A DNA stretch of 64,000 nt from Moringa oleifera (lineage: Eukaryota > Streptophyta > Magnoliopsida > Brassicales > Moringaceae): contig JAJFZO010000609.1 of the NCBI GenBank assembly GCA_021397835.1, forward strand, positions 64,501 to 128,500, read 5' to 3'. Below, piece after piece: positions 49,501 through 61,780 of the stretch. The first letter of the stretch is position 1; every line of letters begins with the position of its first letter. The notes under the pieces were generated by a model. That model ran no database searches and was not told the DNA's origin. It was given only the letters and a program-made list of their open reading frames with translations. A program made the translations under genes and the position numbers.

Positions 49501-49980
49501 AAAGCTCTTATTTGACCACCCATACTTTCTTTTTATATTATATAATCTCATCAACGCAGACAACTTAGTATATTTCGTATTACCATGATATAAAAGCTTT
49601 TCTATATCTTCTAGTAAGTTCTAAAATAATTTAGGATCATCTTGACAATATTTAAATGCATTATTAACCATATCTATTATATTATCGATATGAACATCCT
49701 TATAAGATTCATCAAATACTGATTTCTTATTTGCACAAGATTTAGAAGAACACTATTCTCCATGCCAAATCCATCTCTTATACCTTTGATTAATCCCTTT
49801 ACTAAGTAAATGATACTTTACTTTTTCAACACTTAATAATTTCAAATTAGCACACAATTGACAAAGACATCTAATAAGTGCATGATTTTCACAATGAGAA
49901 ATGGAAAAAGCAAGAAACTCATCCACATCATCCCAAAACTGCTTAGACAATCTATTCAAGTGCATCCAAGATTTAGCCAT
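46579..49980 (-). pseudogene. TNP2-type CACTA transposase, interrupted
   Basis: From the N-terminus: a transposase-associated domain at 49980-49753 (MAKSWMHLNRLSKQFWDDVD, then CQLCANLKLLS, ending KRWIWHGE). The TNP2 core follows at 48993-48370 (NLPHWLCMKQKFMMLSLLI, SGPRQPGNDIDVCL, LIDYLKLLWKIGVKVYDS, with frame change into GCSVKGYYACPICAES and YMGHRRFLSKNH). A conserved block lies at 48369-47977 (MHIEKNVCESIYRTLLNI, RKELAPK, GLKSHNCHAFMQQLLPLAI). A DUF4218-like block lies at 47880-47557 (MVHLTVHLVREVRLYGPIYL, RWMYPFEQFMKTLKGYVRN, PEGCIAECYIAKEALEF), and a DUF4216-like C-terminus at 47189-46579. Frameshifts and stops separate the blocks, and some gaps may be introns. The order matches intact plant relatives. 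Confidence 0.85.
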
Positions 49981-51539
49981 ATTTTATCCTATGATGGCAA
50001 ATAAAAGGAAACCCACTTATTATGTTTGCTTATTATGTATGTAAAGCATATCATGTAAAGCAATGTTATTATAAAAATAAGATAAAAAATAAGGTGCCCA
50101 CTAGACTGAAAGGGCTTAAGTAAAGCGAAGACTATTTCTTCTAAACATATGGTGCATTAGTAGATTAGTAAAGAATTACCAACCTGAAATAATGTTAGCT
50201 GTGCAAAAAGAATAATAGCTTCTATCTAAAGGTTTTGACTTTTCTTTCAAGTTCTATTAATATGTAACAAGCTTTTGTTTCCTTTAAATGAGCAACTGAC
50301 TATTGATTTGTAATTATCCTGCATGATGAACCATATCATCTGTGAGGAAAAAAAACCTTTATTACTAGCACAGCAAAATACTAAAAAGGTTCCACTTTAA
50401 TTGAAGTACCTGAATATCAATAAACTTTTTCTCTCAATGATTATTCTCCTATTATTGGTTTATCTTTGCTTCAACTAAAGTAATCCCAAATCCATCAAGT
50501 ATTGCGTTAACAAGACACACTAGTTATCAATTATCCAAAATATTTGTAAAACTAATATATTTTACCATGATTTACTTAAAGTTTTTAGTATCACAGTGAA
50601 AATTAAACTGAAATTCAAAATGTCAAGAAAAATTACTTAAGACATGCAAACTGTTTGATAAACCAATAAAGACACAGTCATAATAGAAATTGAGTTAAAA
50701 TTATAGAATTCCTAAAGGAAATATTAGCAGTCTTTTCTGGTAAGTAACATGGATTACACTATATAGAGAATCAAGGATTCAGTTCATGTACTAAATGTCA
50801 ATCCAATGGTTACTTCAAAATCAGACAAAGCCTTCTATGTTAGTTTAATTATTTTCAACTAAATAATTAATAGTTATATGGTCACTAGGCTAAATTACAG
50901 AGATGTAAGAAGCACATCATTTACTATAAACCACTAACCAGACTTTGTTAAACTATGGATAACAAGCATTAATAACCATTCACAGAGCAGGCCAAGGTCT
51001 TTGATTCAGATAAAAATAAAGCAAAATTACTTCAATAGGACGATGGTGATTGGATTCCAAGGATATAAACAGTAACACTAATTTCCAAATTCATAGAGAA
51101 CATGCTCTAGTAAAAATTTTCTCCCTTGATTTACTTACCATTTCTAGTATAATGAGGGTAATAAACATGGGTATCATCCGAAAATGCACAATGCCAAGAG
51201 AAAAAAATTTTAAAACAAAACTGAGTAAGAAATTGCAAGACTTGAAAAAAAAATCTCTCTTTCTTTCTTATAATGCGAGATGAAGGTTTGATTAGTCTTA
51301 CATACCATTTTTCTTACTTTAATAGTATCATCCGACAATGCATGAAGCCTATTTCAAAAATTTTTTTTGAAAGAACGAAGCTTTGCATCGATTGTATGAC
51401 GTTAAAATAGAGAAATTTTTGTTTCAAAGAATGGTGTTTTCGTGGGAGGTGAAGGAAGAACACTGGCAGTGCATAGGTGAAGATCTTTAAGTATTACAGT
51501 AGACCATGTATACTATTTAAAGTCTATTACTGCTAAAAT

Positions 51540-51900
51540 CATTGCACAAGATTTCCATTGATCGAGTGGTGAAGTCCCATAAGGTTGATTAAAAGAGCCT
51601 AAGTTCAAGTTGGCACCCTTGTTTTTTTCTCAACATAATTCGAACACATCTTTTATTAAACAAAGAACACAATTAACTAAAATAGGTTTAAGTCCATTGC
51701 TTTGCATTTTCAATCAAATATTTAAATTAAAAATAAAATCACAAAAAACACATCATATGGTTTCTTTAGATTGGATGGCAATGAAATTTATCAATCTCTC
51801 TTTCTCTCTTAGAGAGACTAGGTTCGAGTCTCCATCATATATTTTTTTTTTAATTACAGATTGCGTTCGAGTCTCCATCACAATTTTTTTTTCTAATTAT
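51540..51900 (+). mobile_element. possible tRNA-related SINE fragments inside the CACTA element
   Basis: GGTTCGAGTCTCC (51821) is a nearly perfect pol III B box, followed by ATCATAT and a T-run. A shortened second copy, GCGTTCGAGTCTCCATCA plus a T-run, follows at 51862. Upstream TTTAGATTGGATGG (about 51766) is a weak A-box match. A further stretch at 51560-51630 (GATCGAGTGGTGAAGTCCC, then AAGTTCAAGTTGGCACCC and a T-run) has the same layout. No target duplications were found. Confidence 0.3.
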
Positions 51901-51903
51901 AGA

Positions 51904-52110
51904 TTTTTTGTGATGGTCCCTTAATACCGTCATGTATGTTACGTTTTTTATGATGGTCTTTTAGGACCGTCATGTATATTACACTTTGTATGACGGTATC
52001 TGGGGACCATCATGCATGTTACGTTTTTTTATGACAGTCTTTCAAGACCGTCATGTATTCGATTTTTTAAAGACAGTCATAAAAGACCGTCATAAAATAC
52101 TATCATTAAA
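51904..52110. repeat. right sub-terminal array of ~40-bp hairpin repeats
   Basis: Four to five units, each containing TATGATGGTCTTTT, a short loop, and GACCGTCATGTAT, then a GTTACG or ATTACAC spacer. Each unit is a near-palindrome, so every unit could form a hairpin. The left side (42195-42540) has looser copies such as TTAATGACGG and TCATGACGGTC. Confidence 0.8.
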
Positions 52111-52114
52111 AACA

Positions 52115-52128
52115 GTTTTCTTGTGGTG
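52115..52128 (-). repeat. right terminal inverted repeat of the CACTA element
   Basis: GTTTTCTTGTGGTG, the exact complement of the left end. It is followed by the CAA duplication. Confidence 0.95.
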
Positions 52129-52131
52129 CAA

Positions 52132-55070
52132 GGTCCTATAATCCCTAAAAGCTTTAGCATTTCTTGCCAACTTAAAGTGGAGATATAAAGGTAAGAATTA
52201 AAAAGAAGCAAATTTTTGAATGGAAAAAGCATATTAGATCTTAAGGGGGAGTAAATTTTTTGTTGTAGTGCTTATAAAGATGACTCTATTATCTATAAAG
52301 AAGATTAAGCTACTTTAAATCTTAACTTATTCTCTATTATATGTTTTACTAAAAATTCCAAAGATGAGGTTATTGGAGTCAATAAGTTGAAATGATGTCA
52401 AGTTATTTAGCACAAATATTTTAGGATGTATTTCCATGAATATAATTGGTAAGTACCTAGAGAATAAGCAATCAAGTAGCATGGGAATATTATATTGCCA
52501 TGGGCAAGTATCATTGGGATATTATTTTCATGTTTCTAGATGCATATCTTGCTTAAGATTTATGGAAAAGAACCATCATGGGATGATTATTGTAGTAAAT
52601 CCCAAGTCAAATGTACCTTAAAGGTAAAGCACCATATAAAAGCATTAAGTCTACTTGGAGAAGGTGTACGCAACATTGTGAGAGATCTTCAAAAACCAAG
52701 GTGCATCTTATTTTGAGATTTGAAAATACTGAAGTTCAAGGCATTCTTCAAAGGAAGAATCAATTTTCTTTTAAGAGAAAAATATTTTGCACATTGAAAG
52801 GAGATCAAGCTAAGTATAGGTGCATAAGTCGAGGAGATTTCATAAAACTAAGTTCCAATGTGCGTCACAATACCGATTGCAACAATTAAAGAGGGATTCC
52901 TAACCTTGTACAGATTAATTAGTGTCAGTAATTGATTTTCATACTTAGCAAATTATTTTTATCTAGGTGTGACCAACGTGACTGTAGGTTGTAAAAATGA
53001 AACCACCTACAAATCTACTTGTCTCATTTACTTTATGTTTATGTTATAGATGTTGTCACTACATAAGATAACACTAGATCTATCAGATATCTTAGTTGTA
53101 GCTTTTTGTAATTAGTTACTTATGTTGTAATCATTGTGTTTAATAAATTTTGAGAACTTCATAGTTTCCTACTCAATGATAAAGGTGACATCATCCCTTT
53201 TGTTAACTTTTGTTACTTTTCTTTTTCCTTTTTCTTTCATCTTCCTCTTGGGTTGATCATTTTTCTTTTTTTGCCCTAACCTTAACCTTAGGCATTGTAT
53301 TGTTAGGTTAGGTAGGGCTGTAGCACCAACTGCTCTAGTCATGTGGCCTACTCCGGCCACATTTCTTGCTTCTTCAAAGTTACTAAGAGTGTTCTCAAGT
53401 TAGTACTTATATGGAACCGCATGCATGCTTTTGTAAAGAAATGGCCCAGGAACTTTGTTCACCAATCCTCTAGGCTTTTCCTCTACCTACCTTATTGATA
53501 AGTCCTTTGTGATATTAGGTTAAGCTTTAATCTTAATCACGAAGGGTTTATGCTCATCTACTATCATAACTTCCTCATACCACTTCAAGATATTGACTTG
53601 ATGTTAGTTGTGTTGGCAATCAGTTATTGGCTATATTAAGCTTGTTATCCTATTCAAAACTTAGTAGCTTGCATCCATTAAGAGTTGCACTTTTATTTGA
53701 ATGTAGGTTAGTTTTTGATATATGTACCCTAGTACACCTAAATGATAAGAATGAAAAGGTCAACCATGATGGGTATGATGCTTGTAAGGGCTTGACATAG
53801 ACCGATGCCATAAGCTTCTACTCTAGTAACTGTAGGTACAAATTTCCATCTTACATCAAGATTGGTCTAATTGGTACCTTTTGTCTCTTTTTCCTTTGTT
53901 TATCTTCATTATTGGCAGGAGCTTTATCCTATAAAAGCTTAATCATTACAAACTGTAGAATTTTCTTAACATTGAGGTTGTATTCTACAATATATTAAGT
54001 AATGCAAAAATGAGCTTTATGATCTCTAACTTCATGAAGAAGTAAAATAAAGCATAAGGAAGAAATAAGGTGTAGATGAAGCTGAAATAAGGTATGCCGT
54101 CCACCAACACAAGTAGTTTTCATGACACATATGCAAACTTGCTATAGGATTTGTCTTGGGATCTTATTTACTTCACATGGCTACCTACAAACACAAGTAT
54201 GAACTGAAGTGATAGACCTACAACATAGCTTGAACCCATTGGCAAAAATGACACTGAGCCCATTGGTCAAAATGACACTAAGCTCGTTAGCATAACCCAT
54301 TGGTAGAACCGCTAAGAACCTGTTCTTTCTCTTATCCAAAACTGCCTTGAGACAAAATTAGATATCAAATGAGGATGTCAAAGGCTTTTAAACTTTTTTT
54401 GTTTTTTAATTACTATTCATTATGTTCGAGCAAGAAACACTCATGTTACCCTAAACAAAAGCCTTTTACTCACTTTTTAAACATTCACAACTCTTTGATA
54501 ATTTAAGCAATCTTGTGAGTTATAGAGCTTTCATTTGTTACTCATTTACTTCGTAAAAGATTTTTTTATTTGCTTTCATATCTTGTATTTTGAGTGTTAA
54601 GATTTAAAGCTAAGGCAAAAGTCTAAAAATATAAAAAACTTAGTTGGATAACTAAGTTTGCTTATTGAAAAAAGTGGTGAAAATTCCTAAAGTGGGATTA
54701 TCCAACCACATAAAATCGATTGAGTTCGTTTTATGTAGTTTTTTATATTTATTTCTTATTCAGTGTCTTGTTCTTACAATTAGTTTTTAAATTTTATAAA
54801 TTAATAAAATAAACTTAAAATTTTAAAAAGATTAATGTATCCCTGTTAAGTTTAACCCAATAAGACCAAGTTCGAGTAGCTAATTAAAGTGTTGTTAGTG
54901 CGCTAATTGGTATGAACAACTAGATCAACTTGACGTGTTGATAGTGAGGAATGTCTCAAGCAAATAAAGACTCTCATTGTTAGGAAAGAGCTTAGGCTCA
55001 TGATTTGGTGTTCTGTTTATTTCCTTTGTTACCATGTGTTGTTAACCATACCTTTAAGTACATTTAGTTT
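52132..55070. other. unclassified retroelement-like DNA
   Basis: This is the right-hand continuation of the locus split by the CACTA insertion. It carries short interrupted frames on both strands, for example a Lys/Arg-rich stretch at 53360-53169 (-), but no diagnostic domain. A 24-bp tandem duplication (CCCATTGGCAAAAATGAC-type) lies at 54235-54283. No host exon was recognised. Confidence 0.35.
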
Positions 55071-55074
55071 TACA

Positions 55075-55690
55075 TACTGAAATACATGAAATTTGCATTT
55101 ACATGTAATATACATAACACATAGCTTTACCAATAAATTTTAGGCCCATTAATGTGATTCAATACATATTTTGATAATAAGTGGCAAAAATATGAATATG
55201 TTAAGTGATATGGACCAAATGTCTAGGAATTAATAACTCATTTATGTTATTAATGATGAGCTAATAACATAATTAGGTGTATATATAAAGCAGATAAGGT
55301 TATGATCCCCAAAGAACAAAGAAGTTGTAAAAGTTATCAAGAAGTTACAAAAGTTATCAAGAGTTACAATACAAAAGATAACTTATTATTTTTCTTATCC
55401 TATCAAGAAAAATATAGTACTTTGTATAACTCCTTGTACATTTGGAAGATCAACCAACCATAATGACAATGGCTACAAGTATTAATCCATGTAATTTTTT
55501 ATTTTTTTTTAGTAATCTTAACTGATATACTTCATGATTTGTATGATCCAAATATATGAACTTGTTATTGAAAAATCTATTTTTGATTTTCTTATAGCAG
55601 AGTTCAACATGTTCTTGTTTAATTGAAAACCCTAAGATTGCTTTTAATTAATATTAGAGTTTATATACATGAGTCATGATGGATGCATAT
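55075..55690 (+). repeat. 5' LTR of the plus-strand Copia element (ends approximate)
   Basis: Alignable with 61293-61780 from TGAAATACATGAAATTTGC to the AATTGAAAACCCTAAGATTG segment, with several small indels. Confidence 0.65.
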
Positions 55691-55969
55691 TGATGAATAG
55701 ACACATGAAGTTTTAAATTCTATTTCATAGTTTATTCTATGAATGTGTAACTTATGTAGTGGATTCAATGTGTGTTGGATGAGAGATCATCATCGTGAAA
55801 TTAAAGGTCATTCATAAATTAAAAAAAATTACATGCGAGATTTATTGATATTAGTGTGTTATAGCACGTTAGATATCCATGGGTTATGTGCACTATAAGC
55901 ATTGATGTAAATCCTAGTGCCAAATGCGTAAGAACAAGAAATATCTATATGTGTAGAATGATGGAACTA

Positions 55970-56290
55970 CAACATTCGCACTAGCATTGCCCGTCATAAG
56001 CGGAACCTTTCGCTCCCACAAGTAGTAATTAGTGGGTATTCTACCTAGCATTGGTATGGGACCAATTTTGACACTTTGCCATCAATAAAACGGGCATGCA
56101 CTATAAAGTTAACTCACGTGATTGGAACCTAGCAATTAAGAGGTTCCCTAATTTAGTCAAATGCTGGGCATGTTGCCAATACTGGTGCGAGACCTGAGGT
56201 TAGGCAAGATGCCCAATGCCAAAGGGCTGTTGAGCATTTGCCTAGCAATCAGATAAGCCTAGGTATGATCGATTTAAAGAATACAATAAT
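55970..56290. other. GC-richer block within the Copia leader
   Basis: It contrasts with AT-rich surroundings and contains reiterated GCATTG(C/G), CCCAATGCC and GGGCAT words, for example GCATTGCCCGTC near 55985 and GATGCCCAATGCC near 56209. It could be a small DNA-element insertion, but no ends were identified. Confidence 0.3.
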
Positions 56291-56308
56291 AATAATAATA
56301 ATAATAAG
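56284..56308. repeat. (AAT)n microsatellite
   Basis: An uninterrupted AAT/ATA run of about eight units. Confidence 0.95.
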
Positions 56309-56824
56309 GAAAAATGTAATAAATATTATAATTGATTTTTTAATTTTTGATAATATAATAATAATTATTATTATTATTTTAATATATTTATTTACATAAA
56401 TTAGATTAAATTAAAGTAACATAATCATTAAGTGATAATTATTATGTATAATGTAGTGCATTTTTGTAAACAAGGTTATATATTTATATTAAAAATAATT
56501 GACCCAAAGAAAGATCATTTTTAAGCCATATGTATATATATATGGCAGCTTATTTAAGGTAAAATTTTGTATATCATGCATATTATATGTCCATCCAAAG
56601 AAAAGCATATTATGTGTGGCCAATTAAATTAGTTTTTAAGCTATATTTCAAGAGTACCTTCATAAGTTACATTTTAATCTAAAGATTAAACATAATACTA
56701 TATTTGATATCTTGTTATGGGTCCACATATATGTATGTATATTTGCGATTATTTGGAATTACTTGCTTAAATATATGCATGTCTAGTTTATAATGTGAGT
56801 TTTGTTCTTAATATTGTGCAGCAA

Positions 56825-57425
56825 ACTTTATATCTACCAACATTAACAGTATACCAGTGCTCAAAGGCACTAATTTTAAGACACAAAAAGAACAGGTAAT
56901 GATCATTTTGGGCTGCATGGATCTAGATGATATATTTAGGGATGATCATCTCACACCTTTGACCAAGGAAAGCACTGCTGAGTAGAAGGCTGCATGTGTC
57001 TTATGATCATGAAGCTGTGTATTCTGAGATCTATTAGAGGCTCAAACCCTAAGGAAAAAGATGCCAAGTGTTTCGTTAAGTGGATTGTAGACTGATTCAT
57101 AACTAATGAAAAGGTCGAGACAACCACTATTCTGATCAAGTTTGTCTCTATATGGTATAGAAGAAAGGGAAACATTAAAGGATACATCATGGAGATGTCC
57201 AATCTGGTTGAGAAACTTAAGGCACTAAAGTAAGAGATGTTTGATAGCATCCTTGTGTACTTGATCTTGATATCTCTCTCCAAAAAGTTCACTCCATTCA
57301 AGGTAAGTTATAAAACTCAAAAGAAAAAGTGGATTGTCAATGAATTTATTGCCCAATATGTGCAAGAAAATAAGAGATTAAGGTATGAGACATTTGAGAG
57401 TGCTCATTTGGTATCCACCTCCTAA
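56825..57425 (+). pseudogene. Copia gag remnant
   Basis: Plus-strand translation gives IPVLKGTNFKTQKEQVMII then LGCMDLDDIFRDDHLTPLTK, the typical N-terminal gag start. After frame changes it gives KKWIVNEFIAQYVQENKRLR (57320-57390). A zinc-knuckle trace (CHYCKETDHMKECLKYAKW-like, damaged at the first Cys) follows near 57540. Confidence 0.7.
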
Positions 57426-57944
57426 GACTTAAGTAAAGAGAGGAAAAGGACTAAAGGCAAAGGTAAGCAAACTGTAGACCTTGCGGCTTTAAGCCATAAG
57501 GAGAAAAAAAAAAAAAAACAAGACAAAGAGCATGCTATTTTCTTCTACAAAGAGACTGACCACATGAAAGAGTGCCTCAAGTATGCCAAATGGTGTGTTA
57601 AGAAAAGTATGTTTCTCAACTTGGTTAGTTCATAAGTCAATTTAGCTATTATGCCTAATGACACTTGGCAGATAGATATAAATGCTATTACGTACTCACG
57701 TAAGAGCTAGTAGCCAACTGGTGATGAAAGATACATTTATACAAGAAAATGACAAAAAAAGCTATGGTAGAAGCTATTGGTGTATTTAGGCTTTATCTAA
57801 GAACATATATATTTCAAGATTTGGAGAATACGTTTGTTGTACCATCTTTTTGGCAGAATTTAGTTTCTGTTTCATGTTTGGACAAATCTAGTTATTATTT
57901 TTCTATTTGAAAAAGAAATTTTTAATATTTTTCAAAATTCAATT

Positions 57945-59149
57945 TTGATTGGCACTGGTTCCTTAATTGATAAGCTATACAAATTAAACACCTTAACTTC
58001 TAATGATAATAAAATAATGCATATCACTTATATTAGTGCAAAGCAAAAATTAACAAATGTGAGTTCTTCCATGCTGTGGCATAAGCACTTAGATCATATA
58101 TCTAAACAACTCTTAGAAAGGTTAAAGTCATAACAAATTCTTGAATCCCTTAGTGTGTTAGATTTTAACATTTGTATAGAATATATTAAAGGAAAAGTCA
58201 TTAAAAAGAGGAATAAAAGGTGCAAGCACGTGTAATGATGTCCTAAAACTAATACCTACAAATATTTGTGGTCCATTCCTTAAGGCTTCTTAGAATGGTC
58301 AAACATACTTTGCTAGTTTCATAAATGACTATTCACATTATGGTTATTTAAAACTTGTTTATGGGAAACCGCAATCCCTAGGCATGTTCAAACTTTTCAA
58401 AGTCAAAGTTGAAACTTAGGCAAAAAGATATGGTCATAAACCTACCCTTGGTGTGAGTACTATGGTAGACATGATGAGTCAGGAGAACAACATCCTGAGC
58501 ATTTTGCTAAATGCCTTGTTGAATGCAGGATAGTCTTTCCATATACCATGCCTAGTAAACCACATCAAAATGATGTAACTAAATGATGAAACCGAACCCT
58601 AAAAGACATGATTAGAAGTATGATGAATTTTACTTCTTTACTAGAGTCATTATGGGGTGAAGCAATAAAACTGCAATTTACTTATTAAACAAAGTACCTA
58701 GCAAAGTAATGGCAAAGACCTTTTATGAATTATAAATAGGTAAAAGACTTAACATTAGGCATTTACACATTAAGGGATGTCTAGCTGAAGTTAGACCATA
58801 TAGGCGTATTAAAAAGGAGTTGGACTCAAGAATTATCAGTTGCTATTTAGTGGGTTATTCTGAAAGATTTAGGAGTTTCAAGTTCTATGAACCCTCGAAT
58901 AAGGCTTTTTTTATGACAAACAATGCTAAATTCATTAAGGACTATGGAAGCACTAAAGTGAGGAATGTGCTCTTTGAGAAGGAAAGTATTAGAGATCCTA
59001 CAATGGTTACTATTGTTGTAAATGATAATGACGGGGTATTTATTTCTAATATTATCAGAGTTATAAATCCCATAAATGTAATGACCCAAGAAATTTCTAT
59101 GCTACCTTCAACAAAAATAAAAGGACCATCCATTCAAGTTGAAGTATAG
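57945..59149 (+). pseudogene. Copia pre-integrase and integrase remnant
   Basis: MLWHKHLDHISKQLLERLKS (58070-58130) is the GAG-pre-integrase HxxxH segment. The core is badly broken between 58260 and 58700, with traces such as FASFINDYSHYGYLKLVYGK. The C-terminal part at 58820-59149 reads LDSRIISCYLVGYSERFRSF and KFYEPSNKAFFMTNNAKFIK. Confidence 0.75.
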
Positions 59150-59329
59150 CCTAGGAGTACCTCAAAAAGACGTGCCAATAAGAAAATACATTAGAGAAAA
59201 AAGATCAGTAATTTTGTATGATTACGTTATTTATCTCTAAGAGCATGAGTTTGACACAAGAATGAAAAATGATCCTTCATCTTTCCATCAAGTTAATAAT
59301 TCCCTAATTAAGAAAAGTAAGTCAAAGCC

Positions 59330-60836
59330 ATGAAAGAAGAGATGAAGTCTACGGAACATAATGATATGTGGGACCTTTTCAAATTGCTTAAAGGAAAGAA
59401 ATTGATTGATTATAAATGGGTTTTCAGAACCAAATGGGATTTAAAAAGAAATGTTGAAAGATATAAGACTCTTTTTATTGCCAAAGACTTCATTCAAAAG
59501 GAAGGCATTGATTACAAGGAGACTTTTTCACTTGTTTCAACGAAAGACTTTTTCAAGTAATCATGGCACTTATTACTCATTGCAATTTAAAGCTACCAAA
59601 TGGGCGTAAAGACTACATTTCTCTTTGGAGATGAGAATATACATGATGGAACTAGAGAATTCTAAGTTTAAAGACTAAAAGCACCCAGTATGCAAGTTAA
59701 AGAAGTCCATTTATGGTCTAAAGTAGGCATTCCGTCAATGGTACTGAAACTTTAATCGGGTGATTACTTCATTTTGTTTTGAAGAGAACATTGTCGATCA
59801 ATATATATATCTCAAGTTCAATGGGAGATAGTTCTTTTTTTTTTCTTTGTATAGATGACATTGCTAGCAAGCAATGATAAGGCCTAATCATATGACAACA
59901 AGGTTTTTGTCCAGTCATTTTGAAATGAAAGATCTTGGTGATGCGTCTTTTGTGTTGGGTATACAGATCCATCGTTATTGTTCAAGATGTGTATTTGGGC
60001 TATTGCAAAAAAGCCTATATTGAAAAGGTGCTTAGTAGATATGGCATTCAGCATTTTACACCTAAGGACACACTTGTGACAAAATGTGATAAATTTAGGT
60101 TGTTGCAATGCCCTAAAGTTGAACTTGAGATAAAAGAGATGCATTAATTTTTTTATGCTTCTATTGTAGCGAGTCTCATGTATGCTCAAGTATGTACGTG
60201 TTCGGATATGACATTCATAGTAGGATGTTGCGTAGATATTTGAGTAACCATGTATTGGCCTGTTGGAAAGTAGTGAAATGGATTATGCAACATATGCAAA
60301 AAATGAAGGATTTTATGCTCACATATCAAAGATCTAATCATTTGGAAGTTATTAGCCACTTAGACTCCAACTTTATCAAGTGCTTGGATAGTAAGAAATC
60401 CACTTCAAGCTATGTTTTCATGCTAGTTGGAAGAGTTATTTCTTAAAGAAGTGTTAAACAGTCACTTATAGCTTCTTCCACCATGGAAGCTAAGTTTATA
60501 GCATACTATGAAGTATCTAACCAAGGGATATGTTAGTGAAACTTTATTAGTGGGTTGCAAATTATTGATGATATTAAGAGACCATTGGGAATTAACTATA
60601 TTAATAAAGATGTTAAGTTGTATTCCAAGAAGGATCACAACTCCTCAAAGTCTAAACATATTGACATAAATTTCTTAACTGTGAAGAAACAAGTTCAGAG
60701 TGATCAAGTGTTAATTGAAGATATCAACATCAATTTCATGATAGTTGATCCATTCACTAAGGGCTTACCACCTAAGGTGTTTCATGAGCATGTGGGTCAT
60801 ATGGAAGCTTTTCTTTTGGATGATGTACCCATTTAG
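59330..60836 (+). pseudogene. Copia reverse transcriptase and RNase H remnant
   Basis: RT begins MKEEMKSTEHNDMWDLFKL then KLIDYKWVFRTKWD and GIDYKETFSLVSTKD. The active-site loop near 59850 is CIDD (canonical YVDD). Later come AYIEKVLSRYGI and FMLVGRVIS. The RNase H end reads KHIDINFLTVKKQVQSD, MIVDPFTKGLPPKVFHEH, stopping at 60836. Multiple stops intervene. Confidence 0.8.
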
Positions 60837-61292
60837 TGAGAGCTTGTATTTACTCTAGTTGATTGACACATATGAGATCATATATTTTTTTGGTTATAGT
60901 ATATACTAGCGTTTAAAGATATGATATATGTTTAGTTTGACAACTATGAAATATAAAAATCATGATTTACTCTAACAGTTTAGTATATGATACTTGTAAA
61001 TATGTTTATTAAAACTCTTATGGGTCTTAAAGTAGACCAATTAAAAATAAGCATGTATGGATCATGTTTCATGTAATTTTGATATTACACACCCATATTT
61101 GAACTATGTTAGTAATTATATTAGTATTATGAATTTTGATTGGTCTTGTTACAAATATAGTAATAATGACCACTTTAATCCTATACTAATGAGATTAATA
61201 ATATTTTTATCGTAAAATGATATTGTTGAGGTCAATTAAAGATATTTAGCCATATGTTATGTACGGTAATACATGTAATCCGAATGGGAGAT

Positions 61293-61780
61293 TGTTGATA
61301 TTTCTCAAACTTGAACTTGCATGTAATATACATATGGCTTGCTAATAAATTTTATGTGTGATCTAATATATATTTTAATAATAAATTATAAAAATATTAA
61401 TCATTTAAGTAATATAAATAAGCGTGTAAAAACTTCAAACTCATTTTATGTTTTAATGATAAACTAATAAAATAATTGTATATATAGAAGTAATATATAT
61501 AACTGATAACAGAGGACAATGAAGTTACAGAAGTTATGAGATAGCTATACAACTTCTTAGTAATAATGGTTACTAGTATTAATTCATGTAAATTTTTTTT
61601 CTTTTAATAATCTTAACTTTTATCTTTCATTATCTGTTTAATTTAAATATATGAACATATTTAAAATTTTACTTTTAATCTTTTATGATAAATTTGACAT
61701 TGATGTTAAATTGAAAATCTTAAGACTGTTTTCATTACAGATCAATTTATGTACATTAATTGATATGATAGCAAGTAAAC
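61293..61780 (+). repeat. 3' LTR of the plus-strand Copia element
   Basis: Starts TGTTGATATTTC immediately after a polypurine-like tract. The right end is inferred from where similarity to the 5' LTR fades. Confidence 0.65.

Larger units (their letters stand above)
42177..52128 (-). mobile_element. CACTA (En/Spm) DNA transposon with intact ends, 9,952 bp
   Basis: Both ends carry the same 14-bp inverted repeat CACCACAAGAAAAC (42177-42190, and its complement at 52115-52128). The element is flanked by the 3-bp direct duplication CAA (42174-42176 and 52129-52131), which defines CACTA elements. Sub-terminal regions on both sides (42195-42540 and 51904-52110) are full of ATGACGGTC/GACCGTCAT-type motifs, the usual transposase-binding zone. 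Genes read on the minus strand: a TNP2-type transposase (49980-46579) then a ULP1-like protease frame (about 45240-43540). Both are interrupted by stops, so the copy is not autonomous, but its ends look usable in trans. Confidence 0.93.
55075..61780 (+). mobile_element. Copia LTR retrotransposon, degenerate, plus strand
   Basis: The 3' LTR begins TGTTGATATTTC at 61293, right after a polypurine-like AATGGGAGAT. A matching 5' LTR starts near 55075; they share CATGTAATATACATA, CTAATAAA(A)TAATTA-type text, GAAGTTACA(A/G)AAGTTAT and TAATCTTAACT. Between them lie gag (56825-57420), pre-integrase (57945-58133), the integrase C-terminal region (58820-59149), RT (59330-59900) and RNase H (60190-60836), all broken by stops. 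An unusually long leader of about 1.1 kb separates the LTR from gag and includes a GC-richer block (55970-56290) and an (AAT)n tract. LTR outer ends are approximate and no target duplication was found. Confidence 0.8.
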
